DNA from: Flavobacterium quisquiliarum
GTDB taxonomy: Bacteria > Bacteroidota > Bacteroidia > Flavobacteriales > Flavobacteriaceae
Assembly: GCF_019308285.1 (NCBI RefSeq)
Contig: NZ_WWEM01000033.1
Span: 248,001-312,000 of the forward strand
DNA: 64,000 nucleotides
Reading direction: 5' to 3'
Within the stretch, counting starts at the first letter, position 1; every line of letters begins with the position of its first letter. The notes beneath the pieces are model-generated. The model was not told the DNA's origin, ran no database searches, and worked only from the letters and a program-made list of their open reading frames with translations. Positions 41,219 to 50,837 of this stretch are shown here, piece after piece. Made by a program: the position numbers and the translations under genes.

Positions 41219-42802
41219 ATGAAGAAACTTTACTCTTTAGCAGTAATATGCATTTTTGTGAGTTGCAAAAAAGAAACTCCAAAACCTACTCCTGTCATCA
41301 AAAAACCGGTGCCAGCAATCATACTTACTGACGAAAGGAAAGTTGAAATAGATACTGCCGCAATTGGCACTTTTAAAAGCGAGACGCTGAAACAATTTTA
41401 TATCGCTTCAGAAAACCAAACAGTTTGGGGAAATCTTGCAAAAAGAAAATACGTTTTAGCTCAATTAGAAAATTCAGATAAATTGGGTTTAAATCCTGAA
41501 GACTATAAAGCTTCTCAATTGAAGAAATTCGAAAGTAAAATCAGCAAGCTGAGCGATAAAGATTTAGCCACTTATGACATATTATTAACCTATAATTTTG
41601 AAAAGTATCTAAGTCATTTATATAAAGGAAAGCTAGATCCTAAAAAACTTTATAACAATTGGGACTTGGAAGAAAAAACATTTGATGTAAATAATGTTTT
41701 GATTAAAGCGTTCAACAAAGACAAATTAGACAGTATTGTTGACAACATTCAGCCAAAAACACAAACTTATAAGCAATTATTAAAAGCCCTAGAGATTATC
41801 AATACCTTTCCAGATGATAACATAAATAGTATTGAAGGTGTAGAGAAAATAGTTTTAAATGATACGAATTCAGCTTTAATAAATATCAAGAAAAGACTTT
41901 TGTATTGGAATGATCTATCAGGAAAAGATAGCCTTACAAAGATATACAACCAAAAAACTTTTGAAGCCGTGAAAAGGTTTCAGGAGAGACACGGACTTGC
42001 TTCTGATGGAGTTATCGGTGTTGGAACAATTAAAGCTTTAAATTTTTCAAAGGAAAAAAGAAAAGAGCAGATTATAGCCAATTTAGAGCGATGGAGATGG
42101 TATACAAGCGAATTAGCCGAAAACTATTTCATTATAAACATTCCAGATTATAGTCTAAATGTTGTTGAAAGCCAAGACACTACTTTGGTTCGAAATGTTG
42201 TGGTTGGAACCAGCAAAAGGAGAACTCCTGTGATTACTTCTTTTTTGAAAACCGTTGTTTTTAATCCGACTTGGACAGTTCCACCAACAATTTTAAAAGA
42301 AGATGTTGTTCCCGCAATGAAACGAAACCGAAATTATCTGGCTAAGAAAAACATCACTATTTATGATACTTCGGGAAATGTTGTTGATCCAATTGCTTGG
42401 AACGAAAACAAACCCAATAATTACCGTTATGTACAAAGCCCTGGATATTCTAATTCATTAGGACTTATGAAAATCTTATTTCCAAACCATCATAGCGTTT
42501 ACCTTCATGACACTAATCATCGTAATATTTTTGGACGTAATAATCGCTCGATGAGTTCAGGATGTGTTCGTGTTGAAAATCCGCTTGAATTAGCGCAGCA
42601 TATATTGGATGTTGATGGAAACTGGCCTCAAGACAGAATCGACACTATTATTGCATCTAAAAAGACGATGAGTTTCAAAATCACAAAGAAATACTCTTTG
42701 TATCAATGGTATTGGACTGCTTGGAGCAAAAAAAATCAGCTCCTGTTCAGAGCTGATATTTATAATTTAGATTCGGATTTATATGCTAAATTAAGAAATT
42801 AG
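41219..42802 (+). CDS. Lipoprotein L,D-transpeptidase of the YcbB type
   Basis: 527 residues. A lipoprotein signal (LYSLAVICIFVSCKKE) precedes an N-terminal domain, a peptidoglycan-binding repeat (FEAVKRFQERHGLASDGVIG) and a YkuD catalytic domain with HDTNHRNIFG and SSGCVRVENP (nucleophile C449). Such enzymes make 3-3 crosslinks in the wall or attach proteins. Its 3' end overlaps by 12 bases that of a second, convergent L,D-transpeptidase gene, so the two transcripts could form antisense pairs. Confidence 0.93.
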   Translation: MKKLYSLAVICIFVSCKKETPKPTPVIKKPVPAIILTDERKVEIDTAAIGTFKSETLKQFYIASENQTVWGNLAKRKYVLAQLENSDKLGLNPEDYKASQLKKFESKISKLSDKDLATYDILLTYNFEKYLSHLYKGKLDPKKLYNNWDLEEKTFDVNNVLIKAFNKDKLDSIVDNIQPKTQTYKQLLKALEIINTFPDDNINSIEGVEKIVLNDTNSALINIKKRLLYWNDLSGKDSLTKIYNQKTFEAVKRFQERHGLASDGVIGVGTIKALNFSKEKRKEQIIANLERWRWYTSELAENYFIINIPDYSLNVVESQDTTLVRNVVVGTSKRRTPVITSFLKTVVFNPTWTVPPTILKEDVVPAMKRNRNYLAKKNITIYDTSGNVVDPIAWNENKPNNYRYVQSPGYSNSLGLMKILFPNHHSVYLHDTNHRNIFGRNNRSMSSGCVRVENPLELAQHILDVDGNWPQDRIDTIIASKKTMSFKITKKYSLYQWYWTAWSKKNQLLFRADIYNLDSDLYAKLRN

Positions 42803-43516
42803 CTTTTCCTCCATTGAGAAACTTCTTGATGGATGATAAATATATAAACACGATTTATCTTTTATTACTTCGATAATCTCATCAGTTAATTCAACTGGAA
42901 CTGCAGGACAGCCTTGGCTTCTGCCTAATCTTTTATGATCTCTGATAAAAGACTCAGAAACATAATCTGCACCATGCATTACAACACCTCTTTGACGTGC
43001 ATTGTCATTTACACCATCTTCTAATCCATCTAAACGTAATGAAGCACCATGTTTTCCTTGATAGATTTCGCCTGTAGCATAAAAACCTAAACTGCTTTTA
43101 AATGAAGAATTCAGATTTGAAAATGCCGTAGCAAATTCTTCTCCTGTATTTCTTCCATGCGCCACAAGAGAATTAAACAAAATAGTGTTGGTTGTTAAAT
43201 CAATCACCCACAAACGTTTTGTGTTTGATGATAAACTGAAATCAATAAGAGTCAAAATGTTCTTCTTAATAACTCCTTTTTCTTTCAACAAATAAAATCC
43301 CTTTAAAGCTTCCGTAAAAGTTTTAAATTCTGGCATTTTAAAATTGTTTGAATTTAGGGCATTGTAAACGCTTTCAATTTTGGAATCAACTGTTACTTTT
43401 TCAACTTTAGCAATCGATTTTACAGTAGCGTTCTTTTTAAGATCTGTAGTGTTTTTTGAATCTTTTCCAAAAGACAATAGCAAAAACACAAATAGCGGAT
43501 AAATTTTGTAAATCAT
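42791..43516 (-). CDS. Secreted murein L,D-transpeptidase (YkuD_2 type)
   Basis: 241 residues with an N-terminal hydrophobic signal (IYKIYPLFVFLLLSFG). The catalytic region shows GRNTGEEFATAFSN, GVVMHGADYVSESF and GRSQGCPAVPVE (nucleophile C203, His in VMHGA), the pattern of the second L,D-transpeptidase family (YkuD_2/DUF4105-neighbour type). Its substrate is the periplasmic wall. A promoter box lies at 43554-43561. Confidence 0.9.
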   Translation of the reverse strand: MIYKIYPLFVFLLLSFGKDSKNTTDLKKNATVKSIAKVEKVTVDSKIESVYNALNSNNFKMPEFKTFTEALKGFYLLKEKGVIKKNILTLIDFSLSSNTKRLWVIDLTTNTILFNSLVAHGRNTGEEFATAFSNLNSSFKSSLGFYATGEIYQGKHGASLRLDGLEDGVNDNARQRGVVMHGADYVSESFIRDHKRLGRSQGCPAVPVELTDEIIEVIKDKSCLYIYHPSRSFSMEEKLIS

Positions 43517-43553
43517 TGAATTTCTTTAGGTTAAACAAAAATTTGGGTAAGAC

Positions 43554-43561
43554 AAAAGTAT
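43554..43561 (-). promoter_or_regulatory. -7 promoter element for YkuD_2 gene
   Basis: Minus strand TACTTTTG, exact TAnnTTTG, 37 bases before the ATG at 43516. The rest of the 297-base divergent gap to 43814 is AT-rich with no supported structure. Confidence 0.6.
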
Positions 43562-43813
43562 AAAAAATTCATTCCTTGCAAAATACAACCCTGATTTTCA
43601 GGCCTTTTTTGTTTAAACTTTAACATAATTAACATAAAAATGTTATTTCTGTAAGATTTTTTCTTATGCTAAAAAACATAACATTTTAGCTGATTTTCTT
43701 AAAAAAACATCAAAAAAGTGGAAATCTTGAAACAAAAACTGTAACAAGTGAAAGAAAATGTAGTCTATTCTTTCTAAATTAAGAGAGTTTCCACTATTTC
43801 GGGTCAAAAATCG

Positions 43814-46243
43814 ATGAAAAAAACATTTCTATTTTGTTTTCTATTTGCTGCTTTGTGTAGCTACAGCCAAAAAAAAGCACTTAAGGCTCAGGTAACTTCA
43901 CAATATATTTCTGTTGACGGAAACCTAAATGAACCGGCTTGGGAAAATGCATCGATTGCATCAGATTTTGTAATGCTGGAGCCAGATAACGGAAAACCTA
44001 TACCCCACGAAAAGAAAACAGAAGTTAAAATACTATATGATAATGACGCCATTTATATTGGCGCTATGATGTATGATAATGAACCTTCTAAAATTTTAAA
44101 AGAAATTTCGCAGCGAGACAACTTCGGAACAGCAGACCTTTTTGGCGTTTTTATAAATGGCTTTAATGACGGACAACAAGACTTTATGTTTTATGTTTCA
44201 GCAGCAGATGTACAGGGCGATTGTATAATGACCGATGCAAATGGTGAAGATTATTCCTGGGATGCCGTTTGGATCAGTAAAGCTTCTATAAAAGAAAACG
44301 GATGGGTAGTCGAAATTAAAATACCTTATTCTGCTTTGCGTTTTTCAGCAGAAAACAAACAAACTTGGGGAATCAACTTTTTCAGAGATATAAAAAGAGA
44401 CCGTTTTAAGTATACTTGGAATTTTGTAGATAGAAAAATAGGCACTTTTACGCAACAGGCTGGAACTTTGGAAGGAATTGAAAACATTAAACCTCCTACT
44501 CGATTGTTTTTTATGCCTTACGCCTCTTATTATTTGAATGCGGCAGACGGACAAAAAACGTACGGAACCATGAAAGGTGGCATGGATATTAAATACGGAA
44601 TTAATGACGCTTTTACTGTCGATGCGATTTTAATTCCTGATTTTGGGCAGACAAAATACGACGATCAAATTTTAAATCTAGGCCCGTTTGAACAGCAATT
44701 CAATGAAAACAGAGCCTTTTTTACTGAAGGAACAGATTTATTTAGCAAAGGAAATATCTTTTACTCCAGAAGAATTGGCGGCATACCATCAACAGAACCT
44801 GAACTTAATGAAAATGAAGAGATAACAGAATTTCCAGCAAGTGTAAACCTTGTAAACGCGCTTAAAGTTTCAGGAAGAACTAAAAATGGATTGGGAATAG
44901 GAGTCTTAAATGCCGTTACCGAAAAAACTTTTGCTACTATAAAAGATACTATTACAGGAGAAACTAGACGTGAAGTTGTAGAACCTTTGACTAATTATAA
45001 TGTATTGGTTTTAGATCAGCGCTTTCGCAAAAATTCCTCTGTAACCTTTATTAATACAAACGTAACCCGAAATGGTCATTTTAGAGATGCCAATGTTACA
45101 GGTTTGGCTTGGAATTTAAATACAAAAGCCAACACTTATAGTTTGTTTGGAAATGTAAAATACAGTCAGATTAATGATATTGAAGACAAAAACGGCGTTT
45201 ATTCTACAGTAAGTTTTGCAGAAACAAGCGGTAATTATCGCTATAGTGTTGGCACCGATTATGTCAGCAAAGGTTATGACCCTAACGACCTTGGCATAAA
45301 CTTTTACACCAATTATTATAATTTTTATGGAAATGCCAATTACAGAATTTTAAACCCAACTAAAAAATTCAACACTTTCAGAATCAATTATAATATGTAT
45401 ACCGAATTCAATAAAGAATCCGGAAAACTACAGGATAACAGTATCAATGCTAATCTTAATTTAACTACTGTAAAAAACAATTATTACGGAACCGGAATTA
45501 CTTTTTATCCGCTTGAAATTTACGATTATTATGAACCGAGATCCGAAGGAAGATATGTTGGAATTCCGAGAAGAATAGAAACTTGGGGAAGCATTTCTAC
45601 CAACTACAACCATAAATTTGCCATCGATTTAAACGGAACTTTTAATATTTTTGACGAATCCGAAAGAATCACTTATGGCTTTGATATTGGCCCAAGATAC
45701 CGTTTCAGCGATAAATTATTATTTACTTATTTCTTTAGTTATTTAAGAAAAAACAATAACAAAGGTTATATTGACCAAATCGATGATGACAATAATGAAA
45801 CCACTCCAAACCAAATCATCTTTGCTAACCGAAATGTTATTACATATTCTAATACTTTAGGCGGAAAATATGCTGTAAACAGCGCTATTACGATTAATCT
45901 TGCGGTTCGTCAATATTGGTCTTATGCGGATAATAAAGACATTTTAATTTTAGAACCAAACGGAGATTTAGACCCTTATCCACAATATACCACGAACAAA
46001 AACTCAAGCTTTTATTCCTGGAATACCGATTTGTCTTTTTCATGGTGGTTCGCGCCTGGAAGTCAACTTTCTGCTTTGTATCGAAATAATGCTTCCAATT
46101 TCGAACGAATTATCGATAAAGATTTCAGACACAATGTTTCAGGACTTCTTAATAATGATGCTTTAAAACACATTTTTTCTGTAAGCGTAAAATATTTTAT
46201 TGACTATAATGCTGTCAAAAATAAAGTCAGAAAGAGAGCTTAG
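43814..46243 (+). CDS. DUF5916 outer-membrane protein with carbohydrate-binding-like N-domain
   Basis: 809 residues: signal peptide (TFLFCFLFAALCSYSQ), an N-terminal CBM9-like beta-sandwich (VDGNLNEPAWENASIASDFV through VEIKIPYSALRF, about 25-200), and a long C-terminal barrel (DUF5916). This two-part architecture is common in Bacteroidota outer-membrane proteins of unknown role; glycan or surface binding is inferred from the CBM9-like fold only. Monocistronic. The ATG at 43814 lies directly before the signal peptide. Confidence 0.87.
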   Translation: MKKTFLFCFLFAALCSYSQKKALKAQVTSQYISVDGNLNEPAWENASIASDFVMLEPDNGKPIPHEKKTEVKILYDNDAIYIGAMMYDNEPSKILKEISQRDNFGTADLFGVFINGFNDGQQDFMFYVSAADVQGDCIMTDANGEDYSWDAVWISKASIKENGWVVEIKIPYSALRFSAENKQTWGINFFRDIKRDRFKYTWNFVDRKIGTFTQQAGTLEGIENIKPPTRLFFMPYASYYLNAADGQKTYGTMKGGMDIKYGINDAFTVDAILIPDFGQTKYDDQILNLGPFEQQFNENRAFFTEGTDLFSKGNIFYSRRIGGIPSTEPELNENEEITEFPASVNLVNALKVSGRTKNGLGIGVLNAVTEKTFATIKDTITGETRREVVEPLTNYNVLVLDQRFRKNSSVTFINTNVTRNGHFRDANVTGLAWNLNTKANTYSLFGNVKYSQINDIEDKNGVYSTVSFAETSGNYRYSVGTDYVSKGYDPNDLGINFYTNYYNFYGNANYRILNPTKKFNTFRINYNMYTEFNKESGKLQDNSINANLNLTTVKNNYYGTGITFYPLEIYDYYEPRSEGRYVGIPRRIETWGSISTNYNHKFAIDLNGTFNIFDESERITYGFDIGPRYRFSDKLLFTYFFSYLRKNNNKGYIDQIDDDNNETTPNQIIFANRNVITYSNTLGGKYAVNSAITINLAVRQYWSYADNKDILILEPNGDLDPYPQYTTNKNSSFYSWNTDLSFSWWFAPGSQLSALYRNNASNFERIIDKDFRHNVSGLLNNDALKHIFSVSVKYFIDYNAVKNKVRKRA

Positions 46244-46359
46244 CGTGAATTAATTTTAAAAAATAAAGACTTCTTTAATTAAATTAATATTTTTTATCTG
46301 AGTTCATTTTATTAAATATAAATGTCGTTATGCTTTCTCTTCAAAGTTTAGAAATGACT

Positions 46360-46367
46360 TATCTTTG
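46360..46367 (+). promoter_or_regulatory. -7 promoter element for gpmI
   Basis: TATCTTTG, exact TAnnTTTG, 17 bases before the ATG at 46385. Confidence 0.7.
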
Positions 46368-46384
46368 TAGAAAACAAAAATATA

Positions 46385-47902
46385 ATGAACAAAAAAGTTA
46401 TCCTTATGATTTTAGATGGTTGGGGAAAATCTCCTGACCCTAAAGTATCTGCAATAGACAATGCAAATGTTCCTTTTATAAACAGTCTTTACAAAAATTA
46501 CCCAAGCGCACAGCTTAGAACTGACGGTTTAAATGTTGGTTTACCTGAAGGGCAAATGGGAAACAGCGAGGTTGGACACATGAACCTTGGTGCTGGAAGA
46601 ATTGTATACCAGGATTTAGCCAAAATTAATTTAGCTGTAGAACATAAAACTTTAGCAAAAGAACAAGTTTTGATTGACGCCTTTACTTATGCTAAAGAAA
46701 ACAATAAAAAAGTACACTTTTTAGGATTAGTTTCAGATGGTGGTGTTCACTCACATACTTCACACCTTCGTGGCTTAATCGATGCTTCTCAACAATATGG
46801 TTTAGACCAGGTTTACATTCACGCTTTTACAGACGGACGTGACGTTGATCCAAAATCTGGAGCAAAATACATTCATGATCTTGAAGATTATATTAAAGAT
46901 ACTCCTGTAAAAATAGCTTCTATCATTGGTCGTTACTATGCAATGGATCGTGATAAAAGATGGGAACGTGTAAAATTAGCTTATGACTTAGTTGTAAACG
47001 GCGTTGGAACTCCATCAACAAATCCCGTTTCTAGTGTCTTGTCAAGCTATGAAAAAGATGTTACAGACGAATTTATCGAACCAGTTGTTATGGTTGATGC
47101 AAATGCAAAACCTCTTGCAACTATTGTTGAAGGTGACGTTGTAATCTTCTTCAACTTTAGAACAGACAGAGGACGTGAACTTACTGAAGCACTTTCGCAA
47201 CAGGATTTCCACGAACAAAATATGCATAAACTAAACTTGTATTATGTAACATTGACCAACTACGATGAAACATACCAAAATGTAAAAGTGGTTTACAATA
47301 AAGATAATATCACTGAAACTCTTGGTGAGGTTTTAGAAAAAGCAGGTAAAAAACAAATCAGAATTGCGGAGACTGAGAAATATCCTCACGTAACTTTCTT
47401 CTTTTCTGGTGGTAGAGAAACTCCTTTTGAAGGCGAAGAAAGAATCTTAAGAAATTCTCCTAAAGTTGCCACTTACGATTTAAAACCAGAAATGAGTGCT
47501 TACGAATTGGCAGATGCTCTTGTTCCTGAATTGAACAAAGGTGAAGTTGATTTTGTTTGTTTAAACTTTGCCAACGGTGACATGGTGGGACATACTGGAA
47601 TTATGGAAGCAGCTATTAAAGCTTGTGAAGCAGTTGACGCTTGCGCTAAAAAAGTAATCGAAGCCGCTCTTGCAAATGATTATACCACAATCGTAATTGC
47701 CGATCACGGAAACTGCGAAACGATGATTAATCCTGACGGTTCTCCAAATACAGCACATACAACAAACCCAGTGCCGATCATTTTGGTTGATAAACAACTG
47801 AAAAGTATCCAAGATGGTGTTTTAGGTGATATTGCTCCAACAATTTTAGAATTAATGGGTGTACAACAGCCAAATGCAATGACTTGTCATTCATTATTAT
47901 AG
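46385..47902 (+). CDS. gpmI: 2,3-bisphosphoglycerate-independent phosphoglycerate mutase
   Basis: Glycolytic enzyme interconverting 3- and 2-phosphoglycerate via a phosphoserine intermediate with two Mn ions. Metal and nucleophile motifs: LILDGWG (D11) and GNSEVGH (S61); later HAFTDGRDVDP, RYYAMDRDKRWER and IADHGNCE are all present. The 505 residues are standard. Own promoter upstream and terminator downstream. Confidence 0.97.
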   Translation: MNKKVILMILDGWGKSPDPKVSAIDNANVPFINSLYKNYPSAQLRTDGLNVGLPEGQMGNSEVGHMNLGAGRIVYQDLAKINLAVEHKTLAKEQVLIDAFTYAKENNKKVHFLGLVSDGGVHSHTSHLRGLIDASQQYGLDQVYIHAFTDGRDVDPKSGAKYIHDLEDYIKDTPVKIASIIGRYYAMDRDKRWERVKLAYDLVVNGVGTPSTNPVSSVLSSYEKDVTDEFIEPVVMVDANAKPLATIVEGDVVIFFNFRTDRGRELTEALSQQDFHEQNMHKLNLYYVTLTNYDETYQNVKVVYNKDNITETLGEVLEKAGKKQIRIAETEKYPHVTFFFSGGRETPFEGEERILRNSPKVATYDLKPEMSAYELADALVPELNKGEVDFVCLNFANGDMVGHTGIMEAAIKACEAVDACAKKVIEAALANDYTTIVIADHGNCETMINPDGSPNTAHTTNPVPIILVDKQLKSIQDGVLGDIAPTILELMGVQQPNAMTCHSLL

Positions 47903-47920
47903 AAAATATTTTTCTTAATA

Positions 47921-47959
47921 AAAAAGAGGTAAGTTTTTAAAATTTGCCTCTTTTTTTTA
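47921..47959 (+). terminator. Terminator after gpmI
   Basis: AAAAAGAGG / CCTCTTTTTT stem (extended with one mismatch) and a T-run of eight. Confidence 0.8.
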
Positions 47960-48017
47960 TACCTGTTTTTTGTCATTTAGACTGAAAGGAGAAATGACAA
48001 AAATTACGAATATCTTA

Positions 48018-49268
48018 TTATAAAAATAAATTATACAACTGTTCTACACCATAAATAATTAATCCAATAATCCCTCCAACCAAAGTTCCGTTGATTCTAA
48101 TATATTGAAGATCTTTTCCAATTTCAAGTTCCAATTTTTCCGAAACCTCTTTTCCATCCCAAGATTTTACAGTTGACGAAATCAAATCTCCAATTACCTT
48201 TTTATTATTTAATAGAACCGAAAGCAGATCGTTTTTAATGAAATTATTGATTTTATCAATCATTACTGGATCTTCTTTGATTCCGTTTCCAAAGGTTTGA
48301 ATTAAACTCGAAATACTATTTTTGATAGAAGATTCCTCTCCTTTATCCAAATCATTTGTGATTGAAAGTTTGATTTCGTCCCAAATTCCATTGATGTAAT
48401 CCTGAACTTCTTTTTTTCCTACGAAACCTAAAATCATATCGTTGATTTTAACTCTCATTTCTTCTGAGTTTTTTACTTTCTCTAAAAAGTCAAAAATATA
48501 TTCATCAATCTTTAAACGAACTGCACTTTCAGGCTTTTTGGCTTCATTTAAAAAATCCTGTAAACCATTAAAAACACCTTCGGTAATACTTTTATCGGCT
48601 AAACCAAAACTTAAAAGTGGCGTGGAAGCTTTTACTTTCTGCCTAATTAAATCTTTATTATTGGTTAATTCGGCGCTCATTACTTCCAAAAGATTCGTCA
48701 GCATCTGATTTTTCAAATCTCCCTTTTGAAGAGGTTCTAAAGCAACAGCAACCCAATTTCCGAAATTTATTCCTTCCATTTTTTCTTTGAACTGGACCTG
48801 AATAAATCTTTTGACATCTTCATCTTTTATAGTTCGCAAAATTCCCGGAATGATATTTACTGCAACAACATTGGCAATTTTATCTGCATTTTCTTTTTGC
48901 GAAAGCCAATCTGAAGCTTTTGTTGCAAAATTGAATTCATCCAGTTTAATTTCCAGTTTTTCTCGGTTTAGAAATTCTTCTGAAACAAAATTCCCAAGGT
49001 TCTCTCCTATTTCATTTTTTTTCGTCGGAATAATAGCCGTATGCCAAATCGGAATTCCCAATGGATGACGAAATAATGCCACAACCGCAAACCAATCGGC
49101 AATTCCGCCTACCATTGCGGCTTCACTAAAAGCCTGAAGAATTGGAATTTTATAATATATTGCTACGATAAACAATAAGACTGCAATGCCTAAAAGCGAC
49201 AAAGCGTTTCTTTTCATTTTTTTTAAAGCCTTTACTTTTACTATATCCTGATCTGTAACAGTTTCCAT
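48018..49268 (-). CDS. DUF445-family membrane protein
   Basis: 416 residues. Two hydrophobic segments near the N-terminus (LSLLGIAVLLFIVAIYYKIP and the GGIADWFAVVALFRHPLGIP region) contain the DUF445 signature ADWFAVVALFRHPLG-IP-H-AIIP. A long helical domain follows, and a final membrane segment LVGGIIGLIIYGVEQLYNLF closes the protein. The family is related to YheB/YjiN; its function is unknown. Monocistronic. Confidence 0.88.
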   Translation of the reverse strand: METVTDQDIVKVKALKKMKRNALSLLGIAVLLFIVAIYYKIPILQAFSEAAMVGGIADWFAVVALFRHPLGIPIWHTAIIPTKKNEIGENLGNFVSEEFLNREKLEIKLDEFNFATKASDWLSQKENADKIANVVAVNIIPGILRTIKDEDVKRFIQVQFKEKMEGINFGNWVAVALEPLQKGDLKNQMLTNLLEVMSAELTNNKDLIRQKVKASTPLLSFGLADKSITEGVFNGLQDFLNEAKKPESAVRLKIDEYIFDFLEKVKNSEEMRVKINDMILGFVGKKEVQDYINGIWDEIKLSITNDLDKGEESSIKNSISSLIQTFGNGIKEDPVMIDKINNFIKNDLLSVLLNNKKVIGDLISSTVKSWDGKEVSEKLELEIGKDLQYIRINGTLVGGIIGLIIYGVEQLYNLFL

Positions 49269-49339
49269 AATTACATACGTTTTTACTACTAATTTAAGCC
49301 TTTTTTCTGAGACCGTTCTTCATTCTTTGTCTTTAAATA

Positions 49340-49437
49340 GCCACGAATTCACGAATTTTATTTAAAAATTAATTCATTAATTCGTGCAATCTGCATTTTT
49401 AAAAGTTTTGTTTTGAGATAATTCGTGAATTCGTGGC
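49340..49437. repeat. Perfect 18-bp inverted repeat upstream of map
   Basis: GCCACGAATTCACGAATT (49340-49357) and its exact reverse complement (49420-49437) bracket 62 bases that themselves contain TTAATTCGTGCAAT, a further copy of the core word. It resembles a small non-autonomous palindromic element. It lies in the divergent gap between DUF445 and map. Confidence 0.7.
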
Positions 49438-49474
49438 AGAAAAAAATAACTCAAAAAAAATTAATTAAAAATTG

Positions 49475-49482
49475 TACTTTTG
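49475..49482 (+). promoter_or_regulatory. -7 promoter element for map
   Basis: TACTTTTG, exact TAnnTTTG, 22 bases before the ATG at 49505. Confidence 0.7.
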
Positions 49483-49504
49483 CCAACTGAAAATCTGAAA
49501 AAAT

Positions 49505-50323
49505 ATGATCATCCAAAAAACCAGAGAGGAAATCGAATTAATGCGCGAAAGTGCTTTAATCGTATCAAAAACATTAGGAATGATTGCTTCTGAAATTAAA
49601 GAAGGAGTGACTACATTATATCTTGACAAATTAGCTGAAGAATTTATTCGTGATCACGGTGCGGTTCCAAGTTTCCTTGGACTGTATGATTTCCCGAATT
49701 CACTTTGTATGAGTCCAAATGCTCAGGTTGTTCACGGTATTCCTAATAATGTTCCGCTTAAAAATGGTGATGTTATTTCAGTAGACTGTGGTGCTTTTAA
49801 AAATGGTTTCCACGGAGATCATGCCTACAGTTTCGAAATTGGTGAAGTTGCTCCGGAAGTAAAAAAACTTTTAAGAGTGACTAAAGAATCTCTTTACGTA
49901 GGAATCACAGAATTTAAAGCTGGAAATCGCGTTGAAGATGTTGGAAATGCGATTCAGAAATATACCGAAGCTCACGGTTACGGAGTGGTTCGTGAATTGG
50001 TTGGACACGGTGTTGGACAAAAAATGCACGAAGAACCAGAAATGCCTAACTACGGAAAACGCGGACGTGGAAAACTTTTTGTAGAAGGAATGGTTGTGGC
50101 GATTGAACCGATGATTAACATGGGAACAAGAAACATCAAACAACTAAAAGACGGTTGGACAATCCTAACTGCTGACGGAAAACCAAGTGCACATTTCGAG
50201 CACGATGTAGCGTTAATTGATGGAAAACCAGAATTATTATCGACTTTCCAATACATCTATAAAGCTCTTGGAATTGAGAGTAATGAAGAAGATGAATTTA
50301 GAAAAGTGCCGTTAGTACTATAA
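49505..50323 (+). CDS. map: Methionine aminopeptidase, type I
   Basis: Removes the N-terminal Met from nascent proteins using two metal ions. The five ligands are in SVDCGAFKNGFHGDHAYSFE (two Asp), ELVGHGVGQKMHEEPEMPNY (His), MVVAIEPMI (Glu) and the late HFEHDVALI (Glu/His context). The 272 residues correspond to the short type I enzyme. Own promoter with a short leader. Confidence 0.97.
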   Translation: MIIQKTREEIELMRESALIVSKTLGMIASEIKEGVTTLYLDKLAEEFIRDHGAVPSFLGLYDFPNSLCMSPNAQVVHGIPNNVPLKNGDVISVDCGAFKNGFHGDHAYSFEIGEVAPEVKKLLRVTKESLYVGITEFKAGNRVEDVGNAIQKYTEAHGYGVVRELVGHGVGQKMHEEPEMPNYGKRGRGKLFVEGMVVAIEPMINMGTRNIKQLKDGWTILTADGKPSAHFEHDVALIDGKPELLSTFQYIYKALGIESNEEDEFRKVPLVL

Positions 50324-50331
50324 AGTTCATT

Positions 50332-50349
50332 CCACAGAGATTCACTAAG
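50332..50349. repeat. Left terminal inverted repeat of the GxxExxY cassette
   Basis: CCACAGAGATTCACTAAG matches the reverse complement of 50789-50806 at 15 of 18 positions. A second degenerate copy (GCCGAGATTCACAAAA) follows at about 50356-50371. Confidence 0.6.
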
Positions 50350-50392
50350 ATATACGCCGAGATTCACAAAATTTATTTATACGCCATTTGAA

Positions 50393-50796
50393 ATGTATTC
50401 TAAAAATGTATTATCTCAAGAGGAACTAGATGCTATTTCGTATAAATTATTGGTTTAGCAATTGAAGTTCACAGACAACTTGGTCCTGGTTTATTAGAAT
50501 CCGCTTATCAGGAATGTTTATATTATGAACTGGCAAATGCTGGCTTAACTGTTGAAAAACAAAAAGCACTGCCAATAATTTACAAAGATGTAAAACTGGA
50601 TCATGGATATAGAATTGATTTACTTGTCGAAAATAAAATAGTGATTGAATTAAAAACTGTCGAAGCTTTTACAGATGTGCATTTTGCACAAATATCAACT
50701 TATCTGAAACTTGGAAATTATCCTTTGGGATTACTGATAAACTTTGATTCAAAAATATTAAAAAACAACATAAAAAGATTTATAAACACTTTGTGA
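50393..50796 (+). pseudogene. GxxExxY-family protein, frameshifted
   Basis: The start frame (MYSKNVLSQEELDAISYK) hits a TAG at 50456. From 50449 the +1-shifted frame continues with IGLAIEVHRQLGPGLLESAY and runs to TGA at 50794, including GYRIDLLVENKIVIELKTVE, the PD-(D/E)xK-like core. A single A deletion in the A-run at 50444-50446 explains the break. Intact members are about 130 residues, predicted nuclease-fold proteins of unknown role that often occur in several copies. It could also be a sequencing error or programmed frameshift. Confidence 0.82.
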
Positions 50797-50806
50797 AGCT
50801 CTGTGT
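50789..50806. repeat. Right terminal inverted repeat of the GxxExxY cassette
   Basis: CTTTGTGAAGCTCTGTGT overlaps the last codons of the pseudogene and is followed by CTTTGTGTAACTTTGCG, a degenerate second copy. Partner of 50332-50349. Confidence 0.6.
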
Positions 50807-50837
50807 CTCCTTTGTGTAACTTTGCGAAATAGCCCCC

